Of a stretch of DNA of 40,478 nt, positions 27,224 through 34,132 are shown piece after piece. The translations under genes were made by a program, and so were the position numbers. Source of the DNA: JBLHKW01 sp047618565 (GTDB lineage Bacteria > Planctomycetota > UBA1135 > GCA-002686595). The notes under the pieces are model-generated. The model saw only the letters and a list, made by a program, of their open reading frames with translations, was not told where the DNA came from and ran no database searches. The first letter of the stretch is position 1, and each line of letters starts with the position of its first letter. The DNA lies in contig JBLHKW010000026.1 of the NCBI GenBank assembly GCA_047618565.1, positions 1 to 40,478 of the forward strand, written 5' to 3'.

Positions 27224-29133
27224 CTGGTGACCGCGACTCGCTTGGGGACTTTGAGAGTGAATGTTGCGCCGTACCCGACGCCCTTGCTTTGTGCAGTCAG
27301 GGAACCGCCCAGCTCCTTCGCGGCATTGGCTGCCGTATGGAGCCCGTAGCCGTGGCCGCCCTGACGTGTCGTGAACCCGTGGGTGAACACCTTGCTCAGG
27401 TTCTCTTCCGTGATCCCGAGCCCGTTGTCGGTGACCGAGATGTCGAGCCACTCTTCACCGTCCTCTTGCGTGGACAGGATCAGGCGCTTGTTGGGAGTCT
27501 CTGATGAGTCCATCGACTGGCGCGCGTTCTGGACGACGTTGACCAGAATCTCCAGTAGCTTGTGCTTGTCGGTCATGATGCGCGGGATGTCCGCGTAGTC
27601 GCGGACCACGTCCAGCTTCTCGTCGGTGGCGAGCGCCTTGTCGGTGATACTGAACGCCTCATCGATGCGCTCGCTGATCGATGTGTTCTCGATCAGCTCG
27701 GCCTTGATGGCGTAATTCTGCTGCGACTTGATCAGCTCGCGAATGTGATCGATTCCGCCGTTGAGCGAATCGATCTCTCCGAGCACGAGTTCCTGCTGGC
27801 CGCCGAGGTGTTCGGTCAGCGCCGAGAGGTACGGCTGCAGGTGCTTGCCTTTGGGGTCGTTCTGAATGAAGCCCGGAAGGTCATCGGAGTGTTCGTTCAC
27901 GACCAGCGAGAGCTTGACCAGATCGTCGATGCCCATCTCGGTGATCTTCTGATGAAGCACCGTGGCCGAGATGTTCACGCTGTTCAGGACGTTTCCCACG
28001 TTGTGCAGGATCCCGGTCGCGATCTCGGACATGCCTGCCGCGCGCGCGCTGTCCACCAGCTCGGCGCGCGATAGCTCGAGCTTCTCCATCATGTCGTTGA
28101 ATTCGCGCGAGAGGATCCCGATCTCGTCGCTGCGGTCGACGGTCAGGTGTGCTCTGAAGTCCTCGTTCTTGCCGATCCAGACCGCATGCTCGGTCAATTC
28201 CGAGAGCGGCGTCAGGATCGTGCGCTGGATCAGGCCCGTGAGCACCAGAAGCAGTAGCAGACCCGACACGATCGTCGATATGAGCGCGTAGCGCAGTGAG
28301 GTTGCGCCGGCCAGCGTGAGGTCGCGCGTGATGTTCGCCCGCAGCAGCAGCGCCGAGTTGCGCTGAATGTCCGGGAACGTCACGTAGGCATGCAACGTTT
28401 CGTCAGACGCCGGGCGCACCACGGCGTGGGCTGACGAGGTGACCTGATCGAAGACATCGGGCGCTACGCTCAACGGCGCGCGACCATCAAGCGGCCAGAA
28501 GTCAAAGTCGACGCGCGTGCGCTGCGTCAACTCGTCGTCGAGATCCTGCGCCAGGAACCGACCGAGAACGACCCAACCACGGGCCTCTCCATCCATCTCG
28601 CTGGTGGTGATCTGACATGAGCTCACCACGAGGGGCTTGTGTTCGTTTTGCCAGATCCCGTACGGCTTGCGGTTGGAGACGGTGCTCTGATCCGCCCGGG
28701 TGGTGGCCAGGAGCGGATGCGACGGCAGCCATTGCTCATCCGGCAACTCGCGCAGCTCGACCGCAAGCCCGCTGTCGGGGTCGATGATCGAGCGGAAGAC
28801 GACGCGTCCGTCCCGGTCACAGATGAAGACGAGGTCGAGGCCGGCGTTGCTCAGGGCCGTGTGGCCGAGGTTCGACCTCTCGAAGCGTTCGCTGGGAGCG
28901 TCCACGTATGCGTACATGTCGTCCCATTCAGCCCAATCGACCGAGAGCGCGTGGACATCCGACGCCTCCTGCCAGAGTGCTTCCACGATGCGCGCCACGT
29001 CTTCCTCGGCCTCGGAACGCTCGAGTCGATCGAACAGCGATCCGAAGGCCTCGCGCTGGATCACAGCATCCACGACCGCGTAGGCACCGATCACGGCGCC
29101 CAGGATGAGGACAATTTTGGATCTCAGCGACAT
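27220..29133 (-). CDS. CHASE4-type sensor histidine kinase
   Basis: A 637-residue inner-membrane kinase. Transmembrane helix 1 (about 6-27) and helix 2 (about 280-303, 'ISTIVSGLLLLLVLTGLI') flank a periplasmic domain of about 250 residues; 'VDWAEWDDMYAYVDAP' and 'GLDLVFICDRDGRVVF' are the signature of CHASE4 sensors. A HAMP domain follows (about 304-358, 'EIGILSREFNDMMEKLE'). The H-box is 'MSEIATGILHNVGNVLNSV', with the histidine present. The ATPase domain carries 'VVQNARQSM', 'VTDNGLGI' and 'FTTRQGGHGYGLHTAANAAK'. It lies 21 bases after the HAMP-like gene and overlaps the receiver hybrid gene by four bases. The signal is unknown. Confidence 0.92.
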   Translation of the reverse strand: MSLRSKIVLILGAVIGAYAVVDAVIQREAFGSLFDRLERSEAEEDVARIVEALWQEASDVHALSVDWAEWDDMYAYVDAPSERFERSNLGHTALSNAGLDLVFICDRDGRVVFRSIIDPDSGLAVELRELPDEQWLPSHPLLATTRADQSTVSNRKPYGIWQNEHKPLVVSSCQITTSEMDGEARGWVVLGRFLAQDLDDELTQRTRVDFDFWPLDGRAPLSVAPDVFDQVTSSAHAVVRPASDETLHAYVTFPDIQRNSALLLRANITRDLTLAGATSLRYALISTIVSGLLLLLVLTGLIQRTILTPLSELTEHAVWIGKNEDFRAHLTVDRSDEIGILSREFNDMMEKLELSRAELVDSARAAGMSEIATGILHNVGNVLNSVNISATVLHQKITEMGIDDLVKLSLVVNEHSDDLPGFIQNDPKGKHLQPYLSALTEHLGGQQELVLGEIDSLNGGIDHIRELIKSQQNYAIKAELIENTSISERIDEAFSITDKALATDEKLDVVRDYADIPRIMTDKHKLLEILVNVVQNARQSMDSSETPNKRLILSTQEDGEEWLDISVTDNGLGITEENLSKVFTHGFTTRQGGHGYGLHTAANAAKELGGSLTAQSKGVGYGATFTLKVPKRVAVTR

Positions 29134-29154
29134 GGTCGGCGGACGGGTTCGAAC

Positions 29155-29703
29155 TCAGTCCCGATGTTGAAGGTCGGTTTCCGTGGGCGCGTCGCTGCTG
29201 TCCAGCACCTTGGTCGCCTCGTTGCCACCGGTCAGAGAGGGGACCGATTCCGGATCGTTGCCGCGTTGGGTGCCCTGTGCCGGTATGTCGTCCTCCGTCC
29301 GTAACGGCGCCGTGACCTCGTTGATCAGTGCACAGAAGCCGTGCAGCTCATCGCCTTTCCGCAGCTGGCAATCAGCCGGCTTGTCGCCGCGGATGGTCTG
29401 TCGCAGGAAACGTTCCAGGCGGAATAGCGGGCCCGCGAGCCGGAATGTGGTGAGGATCCCCACCGCGAACGTCAGGGGCAGGAACAGCGCGAAGGACGAG
29501 ACCAGGGCCCCGAAGACGATCGAGTTCACCTGATCGAGCATGATCAGGTGATCGTTGGGCAGGTCGAGCGCTGCTCGCGTCAGGCCGCTCATCAGCAGAA
29601 CGCCCTGGAGTAGTAGCGAGAGTGCGGAGATACCCACGAATATCAGCGTCAGCTTGAGCTGCAGCGTGGGCTTGATCAGTTTGATACGGCGCTTCTGGTG
29701 CAT
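29155..29703 (-). CDS. HAMP-like membrane protein
   Basis: The 182-residue protein has a basic start ('MHQKRRIKLIKP'), two transmembrane helices at about 15-40 and 60-88, and then 'FRLAGPLFRLERFLRQTIRG' with 'LRKGDELHGFCALINEVTAP', which resembles a HAMP or HAMP-like signalling helix pair. It has no kinase or methyl-accepting domain, so it may be an accessory sensor or a membrane adaptor for the CHASE4 kinase encoded next. The last 60 residues are polar and probably disordered. ATG 29703 gives a reasonable N-terminus but no strong ribosome binding site. The 87 bases before it hold a 24-base dyad (29767-29790) and an A/T-rich patch that may contain a promoter. Confidence 0.7.
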   Translation of the reverse strand: MHQKRRIKLIKPTLQLKLTLIFVGISALSLLLQGVLLMSGLTRAALDLPNDHLIMLDQVNSIVFGALVSSFALFLPLTFAVGILTTFRLAGPLFRLERFLRQTIRGDKPADCQLRKGDELHGFCALINEVTAPLRTEDDIPAQGTQRGNDPESVPSLTGGNEATKVLDSSDAPTETDLQHRD

Positions 29704-29790
29704 GGTGATGAAGTGGGGATAGGCGGACCCCGGGTTGATCGGTCGGCCGGCGATTTTTCTTTAGAATGGTCCCCTGTGGCCACCAGGGAC

Positions 29791-31110
29791 CTACAGGCCC
29801 AGTGCCTGGTGCCACGAATCCGCCTGGCGCGGCAAGTCAATCCCCGTGATGGCCGTCAGTCCGCGAAGCGCGCTGATCTGAATGCGTTCGTCCGGATGGT
29901 CAAGGCACTCGATGAGACCGGGTAGTGCGGCGGGGGAGCGCAGGGAGTACGCGGCCGAGCAGGACAGCAGCACGGTCTCGTTGTGTGGGCTCGCGAGCAG
30001 TGGGCTGAGTGCCTCGGCGATCCCGTGGCGGAACAGGCGATGTGTCGCCAGTTCATTGAGCGCAGCGGCCACGTCACCGGCATCGTCCCCGTGGAGCAGG
30101 TCAAAGAGCTCCGGTGCGCGGTCTGCCCACCAGGCGTTCTCGGCGGCGTGCCATGCACGCCACTGCCTGGCACCCGCGCTAAACGTCCTCCCGGAGATCC
30201 TCTTGAGCGACCAGTGTGCTGTCGATCGCAGCCGCTCGTCTTCATGCTCCAGGAGATCGATCAGAGTGCCGAAGGATTCGATGTCTTCCAGCTTCCCAAC
30301 CGTCAGCGTGGCCTCCCGTCGAATGGCAGCGTCGGGCGATCCGAGCAGCGCCTGGACACGGTTCATGGCGCCCGTCCGGGCGGCGGGCGGCGCCAGTCGG
30401 CCGATCTGAGCCAGGATCATCGAGCGGTAGATCGCGTCCTCGGCCAGCAGGTCGGCGAGCACCTGGAAGGTGCGCTCTGATCCGTATCGACCATCCTGTC
30501 CATGCTGTCCCAGAGCACGGATGAGGCGCACCATCTGGGCCTGATCCAGCTTCGATAGGTGTCCGCGAGTATCTGTGATGTTGAGCGGATAGCGCTCGAA
30601 GATACCGACCAGAGCCACTTCGAGTGCGTCCAGGGTTGCGCTCGAAGCGGGCGCTCCAGTGTGGCTGTCGGAGAGGGCGAAGACGGTTCCGAGGTCGCGC
30701 TGCGTACCGCGTCGGGCAAGGACCCGCAGCCCCGCGGCGCGATAGGATCGGGCCCCCGGGTCCGTGCGGCGGACTTCCATTTTCAGGGCGATCTGCGGGA
30801 CCTCGGCCATCGACCGGTCGAAGGCCAGAACGGTCGACGCCCTGCGGCTGCGCTCTGCGAGTCTCTCGAACAGCAGGTCGATGACGTGATCGCCGAGTGA
30901 CGCGCTCAGACCCAGGACACGGGCGCTGGTGAGGTCGTCCTCGATGCATCGCTCGAGCAGCTGATCCACGGTCTCGTTCGGGTCGAGACGCTCGTCCATC
31001 TCGCCCCGGCGCGCGGGCGTCGCGGGTTCCAGGGTTGCCACCGCCTCGACAGCGTGGATGCCCACCAGCGATGCCGTCAGGAGGCAAGCGGTGTGGAACT
31101 GGACAGGCAT
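29791..31110 (-). CDS. Secreted HEAT-repeat protein
   Basis: The signal peptide 'FHTACLLTASLVGIHAVEAV' is followed by about 400 residues of alpha-helical HEAT-like repeats. Clear units are 'QALLGSPDAAIRREATLTVG', 'LIDLLEHEDERLRSTAHWSL' and 'LIECLDHPDERIQISALRGL'. The segment 'ISGRTFSAGARQWRAWHAAE' and the end 'ITGIDLPRQADSWHQALGL' are variants of a motif frequent in planctomycete HEAT proteins, in which each repeat block ends with ITG/ISG, a short loop and W..W. HEAT solenoids bind other proteins; no enzyme motif is seen. It lies 29 bases after the PilX-like gene and is probably part of the pilin-like operon, perhaps as a periplasmic scaffold. Confidence 0.78.
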   Translation of the reverse strand: MPVQFHTACLLTASLVGIHAVEAVATLEPATPARRGEMDERLDPNETVDQLLERCIEDDLTSARVLGLSASLGDHVIDLLFERLAERSRRASTVLAFDRSMAEVPQIALKMEVRRTDPGARSYRAAGLRVLARRGTQRDLGTVFALSDSHTGAPASSATLDALEVALVGIFERYPLNITDTRGHLSKLDQAQMVRLIRALGQHGQDGRYGSERTFQVLADLLAEDAIYRSMILAQIGRLAPPAARTGAMNRVQALLGSPDAAIRREATLTVGKLEDIESFGTLIDLLEHEDERLRSTAHWSLKRISGRTFSAGARQWRAWHAAENAWWADRAPELFDLLHGDDAGDVAAALNELATHRLFRHGIAEALSPLLASPHNETVLLSCSAAYSLRSPAALPGLIECLDHPDERIQISALRGLTAITGIDLPRQADSWHQALGL

Positions 31111-31139
31111 GACAGACGACAGAAAGGCGCGCTTTCGCG

Positions 31140-32750
31140 TTAGAAGGCGACGATGGCCGGGGCTGTCTTGCCGGTCGCGCCGGAGTCGGGCGCGGTGTTC
31201 AGGCCCGCAAGCGTCTCGGACCAGCGCATGTTGTCGACCTTCTGGACCTGGTTCCAGTCGAGGCTGGTCTCCAGGCCCTCGTAGGTCTGCGGGTTGCCGG
31301 AACCATCGGTGTAATCCAGGCGGATGTACGTTTCGGCGTAGGCCTCGGACGATGGCGTCGGGGTCACACCTGCTAACTTGAGCGCACGCATCGGGTCGGT
31401 GCGGTGCTTGACGATGTCCGCATCCGGCAAGCTGACGATGCGCCAGGAGAGCAGACCCGGCAGGCCCGTGACCGCGACTCCGGTAGTCTTCATGGCGATG
31501 TCGTAGGAAAAGTGCGAACCATCCTCGAACGTCAGGGAATCACCCGTCACGCAACCGAACATGCGCAGCGTGCTCGGAACCGATACGTCAGAGCGCGGTG
31601 CATAGAGCATCCCGTAGAAGTCGCCTTCGGCCGCGAGGTGGATCGCGGGATCCAGGGTCCCGTCACCGTCGATGTCGACATCCTCGCTTGCACCCACGAC
31701 CAGGGCCACCTGGGTGGGGTCCTGGCTCGAGTTGGCGAGGATCGATCCCTCGGCAAAGCTCACGTAGGCCGTGGCGTAGATCATCACGGGGCCACCCGTG
31801 GTGTCGATCGTGAGCTTGGCGCCAGGATCCAGCAGAATGCCGGTGGCCATGATCGTGACCGGACCCTGTAGCACGAGCTCACTGCCCGGACCGACGTAGA
31901 CCTTGCGGTACTGCGCCTCGACGTTCGAGAGCACCAGCGGCGTCGCGTCCGTATGTACAAGTGCGGTGCTTCCGGCCAGACCGATGGGAACGTCCAGGCG
32001 TTCGAGTCGCACGGGCTTCAATGCCGGCACCGTGTCACCTGTGATCAACACCCCAGGATCGGCCAGCACACCTCCGTCTGGCCCCGGGATCGCGTCACCA
32101 TAGATCCATGTCGAGTAATCGGCCCCCTCTTCGGAAGCGAGGCCCACGAGGCCGTCTCCCGAGAGCTTCGAGCTCCCCGCTGCGGTCGCGCTGATCTCTA
32201 TCTCGGCGTTCGACGTGATCCGGGCACCCTGCCCGGTCGAGGCTTGTGCGAGGTCGGGGTCCACCTGCGCGTCATAGGTCCCGACCTGGGAGTCGTAGCC
32301 GTCGATGATCGCGCCCTGCCCGATGGTGACGGCCTGTGCGCCGAAGAGGCCGAGCGAGGCTATCGGACTGATCTGACGCTCGACCGTCATCGCCAGCGAG
32401 AAGCGCCCCGTTTCACACAGCCCGTTGCTGACGATGGCGATGCTCTGATCCGGCTGCTCTGCAACCTCGACCCAGAACAGGCCGTTTCCGAAGATCGCGG
32501 GCCTCTCCTCGCTGCCGATCGCGCCACTCTTGCCGTGCGCGATGGCCATGAAGGCCTCGGAGAGTCCGGCCTCGGCAATGTAAAGCGCGCGCTTGTTGTC
32601 GATCGCTTGCAGTTGACGGCGCGCGATGGCGCTGTGCATCTGGATCAATCCGGCGCCGAGAGACGCGATGACCATGACCACGATCAGCGATATCGCGAGC
32701 ACGCTGCCGCGTTGGCTCGAGGTCGCCCCTGAATGTCGGTGAAGGATCAT
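31140..32750 (-). CDS. PilX-like pilus assembly protein
   Basis: The 536-residue protein starts with a type IV pilin-like N-terminus, 'QRGSVLAISLIVVMVIASLG', followed by 'RRQLQAIDNKRALYIAEAGL' with the A-E-A-G-L signature of PilX-type minor pilins. The remaining 450 residues are beta-rich: 'ALVHTDATPLVLSNVEAQYR', 'VTIMATGILLDPGAKLTIDT' and near 400 'EGDFYGMLYAPRSDVSVPST', as in the C-terminal domain attached to PilX-like proteins of several phyla. This suggests a tip adhesin or a minor pseudopilin. GGAGG precedes ATG 32750. It lies 18 bases after the second prepilin gene. It is much longer than classical PilX (about 160-200 residues). Confidence 0.82.
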   Translation of the reverse strand: MILHRHSGATSSQRGSVLAISLIVVMVIASLGAGLIQMHSAIARRQLQAIDNKRALYIAEAGLSEAFMAIAHGKSGAIGSEERPAIFGNGLFWVEVAEQPDQSIAIVSNGLCETGRFSLAMTVERQISPIASLGLFGAQAVTIGQGAIIDGYDSQVGTYDAQVDPDLAQASTGQGARITSNAEIEISATAAGSSKLSGDGLVGLASEEGADYSTWIYGDAIPGPDGGVLADPGVLITGDTVPALKPVRLERLDVPIGLAGSTALVHTDATPLVLSNVEAQYRKVYVGPGSELVLQGPVTIMATGILLDPGAKLTIDTTGGPVMIYATAYVSFAEGSILANSSQDPTQVALVVGASEDVDIDGDGTLDPAIHLAAEGDFYGMLYAPRSDVSVPSTLRMFGCVTGDSLTFEDGSHFSYDIAMKTTGVAVTGLPGLLSWRIVSLPDADIVKHRTDPMRALKLAGVTPTPSSEAYAETYIRLDYTDGSGNPQTYEGLETSLDWNQVQKVDNMRWSETLAGLNTAPDSGATGKTAPAIVAF

Positions 32751-32768
32751 GTCGTCTGCCTCCTGGCC

Positions 32769-33359
32769 TCAGTTCCTACAGGTCACGTTGGCGACCTTGG
32801 CTGTTTGACGCGTGACACCATCCGGATCCGCGCGCATCAGCTGCAGCCGCACGATGATCTTGGACCCGATCATGTCGAAGGAGAGCCCGCGCTCGTCGAT
32901 CAGACCGTTCCCGTTGTCGTCGATCCCGTTGGGGAGCTCGTCACCGAAGTTGTCAGGCACCGACTTCGACCACACCAGGCTGCGTTGTTCCGGCAGGTCC
33001 GGGTTCTTCTTCCAGAGCACCTGTCCAGTGCCCGTCACCAGCTCGATGCGCTCGGGGTCGTCCAGGACGAGCTCGCCTGCCTGGATGCCGAGACTGACCT
33101 CGTAGTCGATGTTCCACGCGTTTGCCGGCGCGATCGGGACGGGGTCGATGGCATCCTCGCTCGAGGACATCACGGCCAGCGTGATGCGGTCCATCGTCTG
33201 AGAGGCCTCGTCCTCAAGCGCGCTCTCGAAGATGCCCGCCTGATAGGCCGCCGAGCCCGTCTTCGTGACCATCGAGATGTTGAGCATCACGAGTGCCAGG
33301 ATCGTGCCGGAGATCGTGACCTCCAGCAACGTGAAGCCAGCGTTGCTGCGTTGCCTCAT
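32769..33359 (-). CDS. Prepilin-like protein (PilW type)
   Basis: ATG 33359 gives a class III-type prepilin leader, 'MRQRSNAGFTLLEVTISGTI', with cleavage expected after Gly8 by a prepilin peptidase and Glu at position +5 of the mature chain. The frame is open 24 codons upstream, but those codons do not continue the leader. The mature protein of about 188 residues has the long hydrophobic N-terminal helix followed by a globular domain with acidic loops ('NGIDDNGNGLIDERG', possibly binding Ca2+). It ends 'VTCRN', leaving one Cys at the end. The start overlaps the stop of the upstream prepilin gene (ATGA). Likely a minor pilin or pseudopilin. Confidence 0.84.
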   Translation of the reverse strand: MRQRSNAGFTLLEVTISGTILALVMLNISMVTKTGSAAYQAGIFESALEDEASQTMDRITLAVMSSSEDAIDPVPIAPANAWNIDYEVSLGIQAGELVLDDPERIELVTGTGQVLWKKNPDLPEQRSLVWSKSVPDNFGDELPNGIDDNGNGLIDERGLSFDMIGSKIIVRLQLMRADPDGVTRQTAKVANVTCRN

Positions 33360-33931
33360 GAACGCCACTTCCGCAGGTCGGCGAACATCGTGAACATCTC
33401 GAACTCTCGCTCGCCTACATGCCCGGACCACTCCACGCGGATATGGACAGGCAGGAGGATGTAGTCTTCGGCGTGATCGGCGTCATCGATGAGCGCATCC
33501 CCGTTGAGATCGCGCGGCAACCCGAGTGACGAATTGACGGCGTCTTCGCGCAGGGGGGCCGATACCGCAGACATGATCACCTCGCCAACGAACCCATCCG
33601 CATCATTCTTCTGGGAGTCGAGTCCGAGCACGCTGAAATGGCGACCGGGCGCCGTTCCAGGGCCATCGGCGTCGTCCGCAGGGTCGTCGTTGTAACGCGC
33701 GAACAGCTCGCCGCACGGTAGGCTGCGCATCTCCTCCAGGAGGCTACGCACCGCTTCAACTGCCTTGATGCGTTCGCGCTTGCCGGCTGAGTGGGCGATC
33801 GTCGCGGTGATCGTGGTCGAGAGGATGTAGACCGAAACGGTCATGACCATCATCGAGACCATGATCTCCGTCAGGGTCATTCCGGAGCGCCGAGTTCTCC
33901 GTGTGCTTGTCGGCTGACGTCGTTCGTACAT
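33356..33931 (-). CDS. Prepilin-like protein (PilV type)
   Basis: ATG 33931 gives 'MYERRQPTSTRRTRRSGMTL' followed by 'TEIMVSMMVMTVSVYIL': a basic leader of 17 residues ending in Gly, then the hydrophobic helix with Glu5. Met replaces the more common Phe at +1, which prepilin peptidases usually tolerate. The globular part has 'LPRDLNGDALIDDADHAEDY', an EF-hand-like or dockerin-like acidic loop that may bind calcium; the sister gene downstream has a similar loop. Total 191 residues. It is the first gene of the pilin-like series, with about 200 bases of apparently regulatory DNA before it (see the sites at 33951-34130). Confidence 0.82.
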   Translation of the reverse strand: MYERRQPTSTRRTRRSGMTLTEIMVSMMVMTVSVYILSTTITATIAHSAGKRERIKAVEAVRSLLEEMRSLPCGELFARYNDDPADDADGPGTAPGRHFSVLGLDSQKNDADGFVGEVIMSAVSAPLREDAVNSSLGLPRDLNGDALIDDADHAEDYILLPVHIRVEWSGHVGEREFEMFTMFADLRKWRS

Positions 33932-33950
33932 TGCGTTCCAGTGGCCAGAA

Positions 33951-33966
33951 TGCAGACCCTCTGCCA
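33951..33966 (-). promoter_or_regulatory. Possible sigma-54 (-24/-12) promoter for the pilin-like operon
   Basis: On the minus strand the 16 bases read TGGCAGAGGGTCTGCA. The invariant GG and GC are separated by exactly ten bases, and nine of twelve defined consensus positions agree. Sigma-54 control is common for pilin genes. Against it, the implied start of transcription would be only about ten bases before the ATG at 33931, a very short leader. Confidence 0.25.
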
Positions 33967-34038
33967 AGGGGCAGGCCTGCACCTATTCTCGGAATCTGGA
34001 ACGTGCGCTCTGAATCCAAACACGTTTGCTGTTTCGTC

Positions 34039-34053
34039 TTCCTGTCGCAGGAA
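34039..34053. promoter_or_regulatory. Perfect dyad upstream of the pilin-like operon
   Basis: TTCCTG-TCG-CAGGAA is a perfect six-base dyad about 110 bases before the first prepilin ATG, suitably placed for an activator site. A second perfect dyad, GAAACT-GGA-AGTTTC, lies at 34068-34082. Neither has a T tract, so termination is unlikely. Confidence 0.35.
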
Positions 34054-34117
34054 TAGGACCTACGACGGAAACTGGAAGTTTCTTCCAGCCGCAGACGTTC
34101 AGGGGATTGAGGCCTGT

Positions 34118-34130
34118 GGAAAGCGTTTCC
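34118..34130 (-). terminator. Short hairpin just after fadE
   Basis: GGAAA-GCG-TTTCC forms a five-base stem three bases beyond the fadE stop. No U tract follows on the minus strand, so it would at best be a weak or Rho-assisted terminator. It could equally belong to the group of dyads upstream of the pilin-like genes. Confidence 0.25.
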
Positions 34131-34132
34131 GG

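Noticed and set aside
29767..29790. 24-base dyad GGTCCCCTG...CCAGGGACC after the HEAT gene as a terminator.
   Set aside because: Two central mismatches, and the following bases on the minus strand are A-rich, not T-rich. Kept only as a possible operator for the HAMP-like gene.
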